From assembly GCF_040218225.1 (NCBI RefSeq), contig NZ_JAVJQO010000008.1, forward strand, positions 248,001 to 312,000: a stretch of 64,000 nt of DNA, in the 5' to 3' direction. The stretch comes from Gracilimonas sp. GTDB lineage: Bacteria; Bacteroidota; Rhodothermia; Balneolales; Balneolaceae. Numbering within the stretch: position 1 is the first letter of the stretch; each line of letters opens with the position of its first letter. The notes under the pieces were generated by a model. It did not search any database and was not told the origin of the DNA. It saw only the letters and a list, made by a program, of their open reading frames with translations. Shown one piece after another: positions 56,917 through 64,000 of this stretch. The position numbers were made by a program, and so were the translations under genes.

Positions 56917-57682
56917 TTTTGGTCATTCTGCTGAAAACTATCATCAGGAAGCAGAAATTCAAAAGAAAGTAGCCGATGGACTCATCTCCTCGCTGCTGCC
57001 ATGGCGTGAGCTTTTACCCTCCGGACCTATTCTGGAAATAGGTTGTGGAACGGGGTTTTTAACCCGTAAACTGATAGAGCATTTCCCTGAAAAGGAATTC
57101 ATTATTACAGATGCTTCTCCGTCTATGCTTCAATTCTGCAAAGAGGAGCTGGATAATCAAGGGCTTGTAAATGATAAAATTAAGTTCAAAGTGCTTGATG
57201 CGAACGAATTTAAAGAGGAAGATGAGATGTATTCGATGGTAATAAGTAACTTTGCGCCACAGTGGTTCAGGGATACTTCCATAGCCTTAGAAAACCTATC
57301 TCGTGCAATACAGCCAGGCGGGTTGCTACTCTGTTCCTTTCCGGGCAATCACACGTTTGAGCAGTGGTATGAGAACTGTCTTGAACTGGGACTTCCCTAC
57401 ACTGCGAATCCTTTACCTGATGTAGAAGAAGTTGTCGTCAAGCTTTCTATGGGGCCTTTGCAAATCGATTATTACGAGAATGATCTGTTTCAGGAATTCG
57501 ATACTTCACTTGATTTCTTTCGCCATTTGAAACGAATAGGGGCAAGTGAAAATTTAAAAGGTAATTCTTTGTCATCTAAGCAATTCAAGCTCTTACTGAA
57601 TCACTGGGACGAAAAAGCAGGCGACAGAATTAAAGTTAAATGGCATGTCGTTTATTTGGCAGCCAAAAAAGATTTTAAATAA
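56873..57682 (+). CDS. bioC: Malonyl-ACP O-methyltransferase
   Basis: 269 residues. ILEIGCGTGFLTRKLIE (SAM site), ISNFAPQWF and an N-terminal IASNFGHSAENYHQEAEIQ pattern typical of BioC. Methylates malonyl-ACP to start pimelate synthesis. Shares one base with bioD start. Confidence 0.9.
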   Translation: MEITEEKEINRIASNFGHSAENYHQEAEIQKKVADGLISSLLPWRELLPSGPILEIGCGTGFLTRKLIEHFPEKEFIITDASPSMLQFCKEELDNQGLVNDKIKFKVLDANEFKEEDEMYSMVISNFAPQWFRDTSIALENLSRAIQPGGLLLCSFPGNHTFEQWYENCLELGLPYTANPLPDVEEVVVKLSMGPLQIDYYENDLFQEFDTSLDFFRHLKRIGASENLKGNSLSSKQFKLLLNHWDEKAGDRIKVKWHVVYLAAKKDFK

Positions 57683-58305
57683 TGAGTATGGATTTACCAG
57701 AAAAACTATTTATAACCGGAACAGATACTGGTATTGGTAAAACATTCATTTCAGCTATGTTGATGAGCAGTCTGGATGCAACCTACTGGAAGCCAGTGCA
57801 AGCCGGATTGGATGAAGAAACCGATACCGAATTTGTAAAACGAGTTTCGGAAGTTGCAGATCAACGAATCATCCCAGAAAGATATCGCCTGAACACCCCG
57901 ATGTCTCCTCATGGTGCTGCTGATATCGATAAAGTAGAAATATCGCTGCACGATTTCAGCCTTCCTGATTTTGAAACCAAACATCTTATAGTTGAAGGAG
58001 CCGGCGGACTGTGGGTTCCTATTAACTGGAAGGAGTCTATCCTGGATTTAATCACCCAATTTGATATTCCGGTATTACTGGTTGCAAGAAGTGAATTGGG
58101 CACTTTAAATCATACATTATTATCTCTTGAAGCCTTGAGAAGCCGGAGTGTTGAAGTTTTTGGGGTGATTCTTAACGGTCCGCATCACCAAAGCAATAGA
58201 GAGACCATAGAGCATTTCGGAAAAGTACCGGTTTGGGAAGTCCAAGAGTTAGATACAATAAACAAACAGACTCTCATAAAATCATACAAAAGCTGTTTTA
58301 TTTAA
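57682..58305 (+). CDS. bioD: Dethiobiotin synthetase
   Basis: 207 residues. FITGTDTGIGKTFISA (P-loop), WKPVQAG and VEGAGGLWVPI. Forms the ureido ring. 49 nt to bioA. Confidence 0.95.
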   Translation: MSMDLPEKLFITGTDTGIGKTFISAMLMSSLDATYWKPVQAGLDEETDTEFVKRVSEVADQRIIPERYRLNTPMSPHGAADIDKVEISLHDFSLPDFETKHLIVEGAGGLWVPINWKESILDLITQFDIPVLLVARSELGTLNHTLLSLEALRSRSVEVFGVILNGPHHQSNRETIEHFGKVPVWEVQELDTINKQTLIKSYKSCFI

Positions 58306-58354
58306 ATAATAGAGCCATCAACTAATCTTAAATTCTAACTAATTATTAAAGAAA

Positions 58355-59623
58355 GTGCATAAAAACCTCTGGCATCCTTTCACAATTTTAAAAGACGCTC
58401 CGGATCCTATTAAAGTAAAAAGCGGAAGAGGATCCTGGCTTACCCTGGAAGACGGAACCGAAGTTTTAGACGCTATTTCAAGCTGGTGGGTGAATATTCA
58501 TGGGCATACCCATCCTGAAGTAGCAGATGCCATCTATAAGCAAGCCCAGACTCTAGAACATGTTATCTTTGCTGGTTTTACTCATGACCCTGCAGAACAA
58601 CTTGCAGAAATGCTGGTCGAAAAGCTCCCTAAGAACTTAAAGCGGGTTTTCTATTCTGACAATGGTTCTACAGCAGTGGAAGTTGGGATGAAACTGGCCT
58701 ACCAATACTGGAAGAATAAAGGAGAAGACCGAAAAACTTTTATCTGCTTTGAAGGGGCCTACCATGGAGATACTTTCGGAGCCATGTCGGCCGGCGAACG
58801 TTCTGTTTTTACGGATGTTTTTAAAGACTTGTTGTTTGATGTAGAAGTATTGCCTTTTCCTGAAACCTGGATGGGTGACAAAGAAAGAGCACAAAAGGAG
58901 GATGAAGTTATAGAGCAGTTGGAAGACCTGCTTAGCAATCACCCCGACAAATATGCCGGTATTTTGATGGAGCCCATGGTCCAGGGAGCAGGCGGAATGC
59001 GTATGTGCAGCGAGGAATTTATGCAGAAACTGCACTGGGTGAACCGACAGTTTGGAGTATTACTTATTCTGGATGAAGTAATGACTGGGTTTGGCAGAAC
59101 CGGAGATTATTTTGCCTGTCAAAGAGCTCAGGTTGAACCAGATATTATTTGTTTGTCAAAAGGTATTACAGGGGGCTTTATGCCTTTAGCAGCCACTGTT
59201 TGCTCAGACGATATCTTTCAAACCTTCAATTCATCAGATCCAATAAAAACTTTTTGGCATGGCCACAGCTATACTGCAAATCCATTGGGTTGTGCTGCCG
59301 GAGTAGCTTCGATGAAAGTTTTAGAAAGGGAAGAAGCTTTTAGAAAGTTTGAATCTATTCATTTGGAAGAAATTGACAAACTTAAATCAAATCCAAGGCT
59401 TGAGCACTTTAGAGTTACCGGAACCATTGCTGCAATGGACATCAAAAATGATGAAGAGGGAGGTTATCTTAATTCGGTGGCTAATGAAATTAAGAAGAAG
59501 TGTGTTGATTATGGAGTTCTGTTACGTCCCCTGGGAAATGTTCTTTACCTGATGCCTCCTTACTGCACTACAGAAGAGGAATTGAGAAAAATCTATAGTA
59601 CGATTTCAGAACTTATCGAATAG
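58355..59623 (+). CDS. bioA: Adenosylmethionine-8-amino-7-oxononanoate aminotransferase
   Basis: 422 residues; GTG start. LWHPFTILK, SSWWVNIHGHTHPEV, DEVMTGFGRTG and PLP Lys in CLSKGITGGFMPLA. BioB is not in the window. Confidence 0.95.
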   Translation: MHKNLWHPFTILKDAPDPIKVKSGRGSWLTLEDGTEVLDAISSWWVNIHGHTHPEVADAIYKQAQTLEHVIFAGFTHDPAEQLAEMLVEKLPKNLKRVFYSDNGSTAVEVGMKLAYQYWKNKGEDRKTFICFEGAYHGDTFGAMSAGERSVFTDVFKDLLFDVEVLPFPETWMGDKERAQKEDEVIEQLEDLLSNHPDKYAGILMEPMVQGAGGMRMCSEEFMQKLHWVNRQFGVLLILDEVMTGFGRTGDYFACQRAQVEPDIICLSKGITGGFMPLAATVCSDDIFQTFNSSDPIKTFWHGHSYTANPLGCAAGVASMKVLEREEAFRKFESIHLEEIDKLKSNPRLEHFRVTGTIAAMDIKNDEEGGYLNSVANEIKKKCVDYGVLLRPLGNVLYLMPPYCTTEEELRKIYSTISELIE

Positions 59624-59815
59624 TGCCTTTTTTGTATTCGTGCATATTGATCTCAAGTCCTCTAATTAAGAACAAGTCCAAATAGAAAGTACCTTAAATG
59701 CATAAATTAATTATGATTAGTCCTTACGATTCTTTAAAATCTACCTGAGGACAGGGTTTGGGTTTTTGGGGTACTTTTTTCTAATTATATCCCGTCCGTA
59801 AAAGATCGCTTGTAA

Positions 59816-60259
59816 TTATTTAAGCCAACCTTTGGATATTGAATGCCGGGCTATCCAGATGAGTCCAATTCCGAATAAAAAGACCATAATCGGCATTATT
59901 ACTCCTCCAGGACCGTAAACTTCAATTGAGTTGCTCATAAATAGTGAGTGATACAACTGCACAACAATCCCAACAAAGGAAACAATGAAAAGTGGAAGGG
60001 CTAGTTTTCTTTTCATTAAAAGTGCCAAAGACCCAAAAGCACCACCAAATACTGCGAATGCAAAAGCTCCCGTAGCCCATGCAGGTGTATTATTCATAAG
60101 TTCTTGTTGAGCTTCAGGTAGTTCAGCCATTATTTCAGGGCTCATGGTTACGGTCATGATATAAGACATGACGCCAAGTAAGTTCCAAACCAGGGCTCCC
60201 CATCCAATAACCCAAAACCAGGTAGTTATTCCATTATTATTTTGTTCTTCAGTCATCAT
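59816..60259 (-). CDS. Small four-helix membrane protein (hypothetical)
   Basis: 147 residues with about four membrane segments: WFWVIGWGALVWNLLGVMS, AFAFAVFGGAFGSLALL, LPLFIVSFVGIVVQLYHSLF and VIMPIMVFLFGIGLIWIA. Similar proteins are often labelled sugar transporter, but no transporter motif is visible. Preceded by a 192-bp gap (59624-59815) with no recognisable feature. Confidence 0.7.
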   Translation of the reverse strand: MMTEEQNNNGITTWFWVIGWGALVWNLLGVMSYIMTVTMSPEIMAELPEAQQELMNNTPAWATGAFAFAVFGGAFGSLALLMKRKLALPLFIVSFVGIVVQLYHSLFMSNSIEVYGPGGVIMPIMVFLFGIGLIWIARHSISKGWLK

Positions 60260-60319
60260 AAATCAATTAGGTTAGTATTTATAGATATCTCTGGAATAGA
60301 ATAGCTTTCAAATAGTAAT

Positions 60320-60346
60320 AATTATTCTGGTAAAAGTAGAATAATT
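60320..60346. repeat. 9-bp inverted repeat just after tadA
   Basis: AATTATTCT and AGAATAATT, perfect, 9-nt loop, directly 3' of tadA. AT-rich; weak as a terminator but it could mark the end of tadA transcription. Confidence 0.35.
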
Positions 60347-60823
60347 TTAACTGCGGCGTTCTCTGAAAAAAGCTTTCAATAAATGCTCACATTCAGCTTC
60401 CATCACGCCTTGTATCACTTCTACCTGGTGATTGAGCTTTTTATTTGATGAGATATTGAAAACACTGCCACAACCACCGGCTTTGGCGTCTGCTGCTCCA
60501 AAAACAATTCCGCCAAGTTTACTCCATACAGCCGCTCCGGCACACATAGGGCAGGGCTCAAGAGTTACGTACAAGGTACATTCGCTGAGGTATTTCTCAT
60601 CCATGGTTTCGCAGGCGGCTGAGATGGCAATCATCTCAGCATGCGCCGTCGGATCGTTTAATCGCTGAACTTGATTGTAGCCCTTCCCAATGATTTGATT
60701 ATTCCGAACAATGACGGCTCCAACGGGTACTTCGCCTTCATCAAAAGCCTGCTCGGCCAGCATAAAGGCACGGGCCATAAATCGATGATGTTTCTGCCAA
60801 ACTTGTCCTTCAGTTTCATTCAT
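60347..60823 (-). CDS. tadA: tRNA-specific adenosine deaminase
   Basis: 158 residues. HAE (His61-Ala62-Glu63) and LEPCPMCAGA (Cys91, Cys94), zinc deaminase site. Makes inosine at tRNA-Arg wobble. Divergent from apt. Confidence 0.93.
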   Translation of the reverse strand: MNETEGQVWQKHHRFMARAFMLAEQAFDEGEVPVGAVIVRNNQIIGKGYNQVQRLNDPTAHAEMIAISAACETMDEKYLSECTLYVTLEPCPMCAGAAVWSKLGGIVFGAADAKAGGCGSVFNISSNKKLNHQVEVIQGVMEAECEHLLKAFFRERRS

Positions 60824-60881
60824 AATACTTGATTGCTATCCTTGGATTTAACTACCTTGGCGCGAACTTAATCCTATTTAG

Positions 60882-61424
60882 ATGAAAAAAGTAGAGCAAA
60901 GCATAAAAGATTTTATTTCTGAAACCATACGCACCATTCCGGATTTTCCGAAGGAGGGAATTCAGTTTAAAGACATAACAACACTTTTGCAGGATAAGCG
61001 TGCCCTGGAACTTACTTCCTATATGCTGGCTCAACCTTTCAGGCATAAATCTGTGGATTACGTTGTCGGACTCGAGTCACGAGGATTTTTATTCGGTACA
61101 AATCTTGCACAGGATTTAAACGCCGGGTTTGTTCCGGTTCGTAAACCGGGTAAGCTTCCAGCTAAAACACTCTCAGAAACTTATGCTTTAGAATACGGAG
61201 AAGACCGTGTTGAAATACATGACGATGCAATTTTTGAAGGAGCAAAAGTAATCATACATGATGATCTAATTGCTACGGGAGGTACTGCATCTGCAGCATC
61301 GAAATTAGTAAAACGCCTTGGGGGACATATAGTTGGTTATTCCTTTATTATTGAGCTTTCCTTCCTGAATGGACGCGATCAACTTCACCAGGGTGTGCCG
61401 GTAGAAAGTATTATCATCGAATAA
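60882..61424 (+). CDS. apt: Adenine phosphoribosyltransferase
   Basis: 180 residues. VGLESRGFLFG, VPVRKPGKLP and the PRPP loop VIIHDDLIATGGTASAA. Purine salvage. Confidence 0.95.
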   Translation: MKKVEQSIKDFISETIRTIPDFPKEGIQFKDITTLLQDKRALELTSYMLAQPFRHKSVDYVVGLESRGFLFGTNLAQDLNAGFVPVRKPGKLPAKTLSETYALEYGEDRVEIHDDAIFEGAKVIIHDDLIATGGTASAASKLVKRLGGHIVGYSFIIELSFLNGRDQLHQGVPVESIIIE

Positions 61425-61490
61425 CCGGAACAATATTTTATTTCGTGAATACAATTGCTTGAACAAACAATAGTAATTGAGGACACGAAA

Positions 61491-61979
61491 ATGAGACCCC
61501 ATAAACTTACTCCGATTATTCTGTTGGCTTCAATCGTGATGTTAGGCACAGCCTGCAAGACTTTTGTGGTCAAAAATGTGAACTACGCCCACCAAATTGA
61601 ATCAGTTTTAACTCCTGATGAAGATGGAACCGTAACTGATGTCAGACATGGCATTACCTTCAATGTCTCTCCATTTCAAAAACAAGAATTTGGAGAAAAT
61701 GACAGCACCAATCAAATTAAAGAAGTCCGCCTCATTAGGAATGCAGAAGGTTTCTATTTCATCACAGCAAATCAATTCAAGAACGTTTATGTGATGGAAC
61801 CGGGAAACGGATCGCTTAAGCTGAAAAATAAAATCAAAGTTTCTGAGGAAAGGATTTCCGAACCCGCCTTTAATATGAGAGACGGAGTTGTTCAGCTGGT
61901 AAAGGTTGAATCCAATGAAGTTATAACTATGAATCAAAACGGCATTAAAAAGAATGACAAAGAGGAGGAACAATCATGA
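61491..61979 (+). CDS. Hypothetical lipoprotein
   Basis: 162 residues from the ATG at 61491 (MRPHKLTPII); an in-frame TTG 12 codons earlier is rejected because it would leave a long pre-signal. Lipobox MLGTAC. No recognised domain. Stop overlaps the next gene (ATGA). Confidence 0.7.
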   Translation: MRPHKLTPIILLASIVMLGTACKTFVVKNVNYAHQIESVLTPDEDGTVTDVRHGITFNVSPFQKQEFGENDSTNQIKEVRLIRNAEGFYFITANQFKNVYVMEPGNGSLKLKNKIKVSEERISEPAFNMRDGVVQLVKVESNEVITMNQNGIKKNDKEEEQS

Positions 61980-63202
61980 GACGGTTATATACAGCTACTT
62001 TTGTAATGATTGCATTGATAGCAGGTTCAGTATCTGTTACTGCTCAAACATCTGACTATCAGGTAAAAAAGAACTTTGAAGAGCGTTATGCGGAACTTAA
62101 GACATCAATATCGGAAGCGATGACCGTGAAAGAGATTGATAGTTTGCGTACCGAGATTAAAGATTTCGCTTACTATAATGAAGACCATGAAGCTTTGCTT
62201 AATAATGCTTTGTATCCGGAAACTTATGAAAGCAGTATCGATGAACTTGAACAAAGAGCACGAGCTGCAGAACACAAATTGCTGATTATTGAGAATCAAA
62301 ACGAGAAGCTAACCCAGCTTTCTACTGAGCTCTCTAGTTATAAGTCAGAAATTGCAAATTTAAATGAGCGTACCGATTCACTTAGAAATGCAATTTTAGC
62401 TTCTGAAAAGAGTGAAAGTAATCTTTCCAACCTTGTCCAAAGATATCGCAAAAGTATGGAGGAGCGTGATGAATTCGTACTTAATATGATCGATTCTCTT
62501 TTTATCACCTATAAAGATATGCAGGGTGAAGCGTTGGCTGAATTTACCGAAGAGAATGGCCCAAGAGCTTTACAGGAAGAGGATAATCCGTTACACGTTA
62601 TAGAATCTGTGATCGAAGAGAATATTCAGATTCTGAAATCTGATGATGGTTCTTTGCAAACGGAAGATTATCTGCGAATGTATGTCGTACAGAATCGCTT
62701 TTCAGAAGTGTGGAACCAAATTGGAGACGACCTCACTCGTATTTATGCAGGTAATAAAGCCAATGAATGGGAGAACAGTATAGAGAATAAACTGGGTGAC
62801 TGGAAAGCCAGCGCATCAAAAAATATGTGGGCTTCCATGGATAGCTATCTCGAGAAAAACAATGTTGACCTCGGTGCTTTTGATAGTAACGAAAGTTTCT
62901 ACAATTCTATCGAGCAATTTGTTACCAAGGCAACAGATGCCAGCCGTGAGAAAGTTATTACTGATGAAAACTATGCTGATTTTCAGGCTTTTTATGATTT
63001 CTGGAATGGGAAAATCAAAAAAGACTGGGGCAAATTTGTGCAGCAAGGAGAAGTACTCACAATGACTCAAATTTCAACCATTGACACTGAAATTATGACC
63101 TGGAGAGATGAGGCCAAGCCAAAGTCATTCCTTATTCCAATTCTATTTGGATTAAGCCTGTTAACCATAGTAGGTCTTATAATCGTATTAGCAAGAAAGT
63201 AA
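61976..63202 (+). CDS. Envelope coiled-coil protein with C-terminal membrane anchor
   Basis: 408 residues. Signal peptide (VTAQ), coiled-coil-like helices at about 70-165, an alpha-rich domain, and a single C-terminal membrane segment (FLIPILFGLSLLTIVGLIIVLA). No known family recognised. Paired with the lipoprotein by ATGA overlap; a terminator follows. Confidence 0.7.
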   Translation: MRRLYTATFVMIALIAGSVSVTAQTSDYQVKKNFEERYAELKTSISEAMTVKEIDSLRTEIKDFAYYNEDHEALLNNALYPETYESSIDELEQRARAAEHKLLIIENQNEKLTQLSTELSSYKSEIANLNERTDSLRNAILASEKSESNLSNLVQRYRKSMEERDEFVLNMIDSLFITYKDMQGEALAEFTEENGPRALQEEDNPLHVIESVIEENIQILKSDDGSLQTEDYLRMYVVQNRFSEVWNQIGDDLTRIYAGNKANEWENSIENKLGDWKASASKNMWASMDSYLEKNNVDLGAFDSNESFYNSIEQFVTKATDASREKVITDENYADFQAFYDFWNGKIKKDWGKFVQQGEVLTMTQISTIDTEIMTWRDEAKPKSFLIPILFGLSLLTIVGLIIVLARK

Positions 63203-63225
63203 TACCCCAAATATTACTAACTGTC

Positions 63226-63257
63226 AAAAAAGGTCGGCCGGGAGGTCGGCCTTTTTT
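63226..63257 (+). terminator. Rho-independent terminator
   Basis: AAAAAAGGTCGGCC (63226-63239) pairs with GGTCGGCCTTTTTT (63244-63257), 14 bp with two G-U pairs and a GGGA loop. It ends the apt/lipoprotein/coiled-coil region before the phosphatase. Confidence 0.9.
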
Positions 63258-63325
63258 ATTATCAAAAAGAAACTAAATTAAACAGACAACCGTATGGCCT
63301 CACAACTTTTAATCTTGCATGACAT

Positions 63326-63841
63326 ATGAAACGACTCTTATTAATTTCCGGTGTTCTTTTAATATCCTTAACCGCTTTTGCTCAGTCAGCAGAAGAACCA
63401 GTCTCAGAAACAACCTTGATATTTGTTCGTCATGCAGAGAAAGTAGATGATGGTACACGAGATCCATCCTTAAGTGAGCAGGGAAAAACCCGGGCTGTGC
63501 GACTAGCTGACATTATGCTTAAAGAATATAATGTATCAGCTATTTATAGCACACCATATAAGAGAACCAAAGAGACCGCATCTCCAATAGCAGATAGTTT
63601 AGGCATTGTAATCCAGGAATACGGATTGAATGATCCAAAGGGATTGGTTCAGTCTATCATATCCTCGAATAAAGCTTCTACAGCTCTGATTGTGGGTCAC
63701 TCCAACACAACACCACTCTTGGTTAATATATCACTGGGAGAACAACGATTTGAGCAACTCGATGAAAAAGCCTATGGAGATATTTTTATAGTAACCATTG
63801 GTGAGAATCAGCCCCCTAAGGTGGAAAAAAGAAATTATTAA
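63326..63841 (+). CDS. Histidine phosphatase family protein, exported
   Basis: 171 residues. Signal peptide (TAFAQ), catalytic RHAEK (Arg35, His36) and second-His motif IVGHSNT. SixA/PGAM-like; substrate unknown. Its stop overlaps the stop of the truncated minus-strand gene. Confidence 0.85.
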   Translation: MKRLLLISGVLLISLTAFAQSAEEPVSETTLIFVRHAEKVDDGTRDPSLSEQGKTRAVRLADIMLKEYNVSAIYSTPYKRTKETASPIADSLGIVIQEYGLNDPKGLVQSIISSNKASTALIVGHSNTTPLLVNISLGEQRFEQLDEKAYGDIFIVTIGENQPPKVEKRNY

Positions 63842-64000
63842 GGAAGAGAATAATATTTCCTGAGCAGCCATTCACTTCCCAATAAAAGCAATACAAGGGC
63901 AAACCAATAAAAAGAGCGCACTGGAAAAGAATATTTCTCTATCGTCTGTGTACTTGATTGCAGTACATTAGCAGTTTTGAGGCTGTCCCAAAGAGATTCT
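63838..64000 (-). CDS. C-terminal end of a membrane protein (cut by window end)
   Basis: About 53 residues are visible on the minus strand, ending YYSLP and stop. A membrane segment (FYWFALVLLLLGSEWLLRKY) lies near the C terminus, after a charged stretch. The pattern is like the end of BatA/VWA-type Bacteroidota membrane proteins, but the fragment is too short for a firm call. Confidence 0.55.
   Translation of the reverse strand, partial: ESLWDSLKTANVLQSSTQTIEKYSFPVRSFYWFALVLLLLGSEWLLRKYYSLP

Noticed and set aside
60320-60346. Strong terminator after tadA
   Set aside because: The repeat is perfect but AT-only apart from one pair, and no clear T tract follows; kept only as an inverted repeat.

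Overview
The window looks like a chromosome segment from a marine or halophilic member of the Bacteroidota/FCB group, most likely Balneolota (Balneola/Gracilimonas-like). This is inferred from moderate GC by eye, frequent TTG starts, few Shine-Dalgarno sequences, PorV/PorQ-type outer-membrane proteins, a FlgD/type IX-like C-terminal sorting domain, and Bacteroidota-type families (DUF4837, DUF5777, DUF2752, TM2). The genus is not secure. No rRNA, tRNA, CRISPR array, prophage or complete insertion sequence was seen.

Layout. (1) 1-10937: a rearranged Pel-type exopolysaccharide locus. It holds the end of a PelF-like glycosyltransferase, a PelG-like transporter, a cytoplasmic protein ending in a degenerate HD-GYP domain, a separate GH114 lipoprotein, a large polytopic membrane protein, and a 1315-residue lipoprotein that appears to join a PelA-like deacetylase to a PelB-like TPR and beta-barrel. 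(2) 10970-17268: DUF2752/TM2 pair, a haem-lipoprotein/YceI/DUF5777 operon, an HD hydrolase, MltG, and an LpoA-like TPR plus periplasmic-binding protein. (3) 17331-27276, minus strand: guaA; the efp-accB-accC-gcvH cluster; an SNF symporter; a GH13 debranching enzyme; metG. (4) 27350-35464: a MITE/REP-like inverted repeat, then tmk, a SRPBCC protein, aroE, pgeF, a histone-deacetylase-like hydrolase, dxr, rseP, psd and pssA. (5) 35455-45987, minus strand: nine tightly packed genes running from a lipoprotein, a beta-propeller protein with C-terminal sorting domain and two PorV/PorQ-like proteins into two glycosyltransferases, a Wzx-like flippase, a cytoplasmic deacetylase-like protein and WecB. 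(6) 46084-59623: the trp operon with a Trp-rich leader peptide and attenuator, trpS inside the operon, followed with almost no gap by a DUF4837 lipoprotein and bioF-bioH-like-bioC-bioD-bioA. (7) 59816-64000: a small membrane protein, tadA, apt, a lipoprotein/coiled-coil pair, a histidine phosphatase, and the end of a membrane protein cut by the window.

How it works together. The strongest candidates for an undescribed system are the Pel-like locus, where a degenerate HD-GYP protein sits where PelD might be expected and PelA/PelB domains are re-partitioned, and the nine-gene unit at 35455-45987, which joins PorV/propeller/sorting-domain proteins to glycan synthesis and resembles a surface-anchoring module. 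The clearest regulatory element is the trp attenuator. The leader has three consecutive Trp codons, a 9-bp perfect antiterminator pairing and a strong terminator, and the operon it controls encodes the enzyme that charges tRNA-Trp.

All functions are read from motifs, lengths and gene order. No database search was run.
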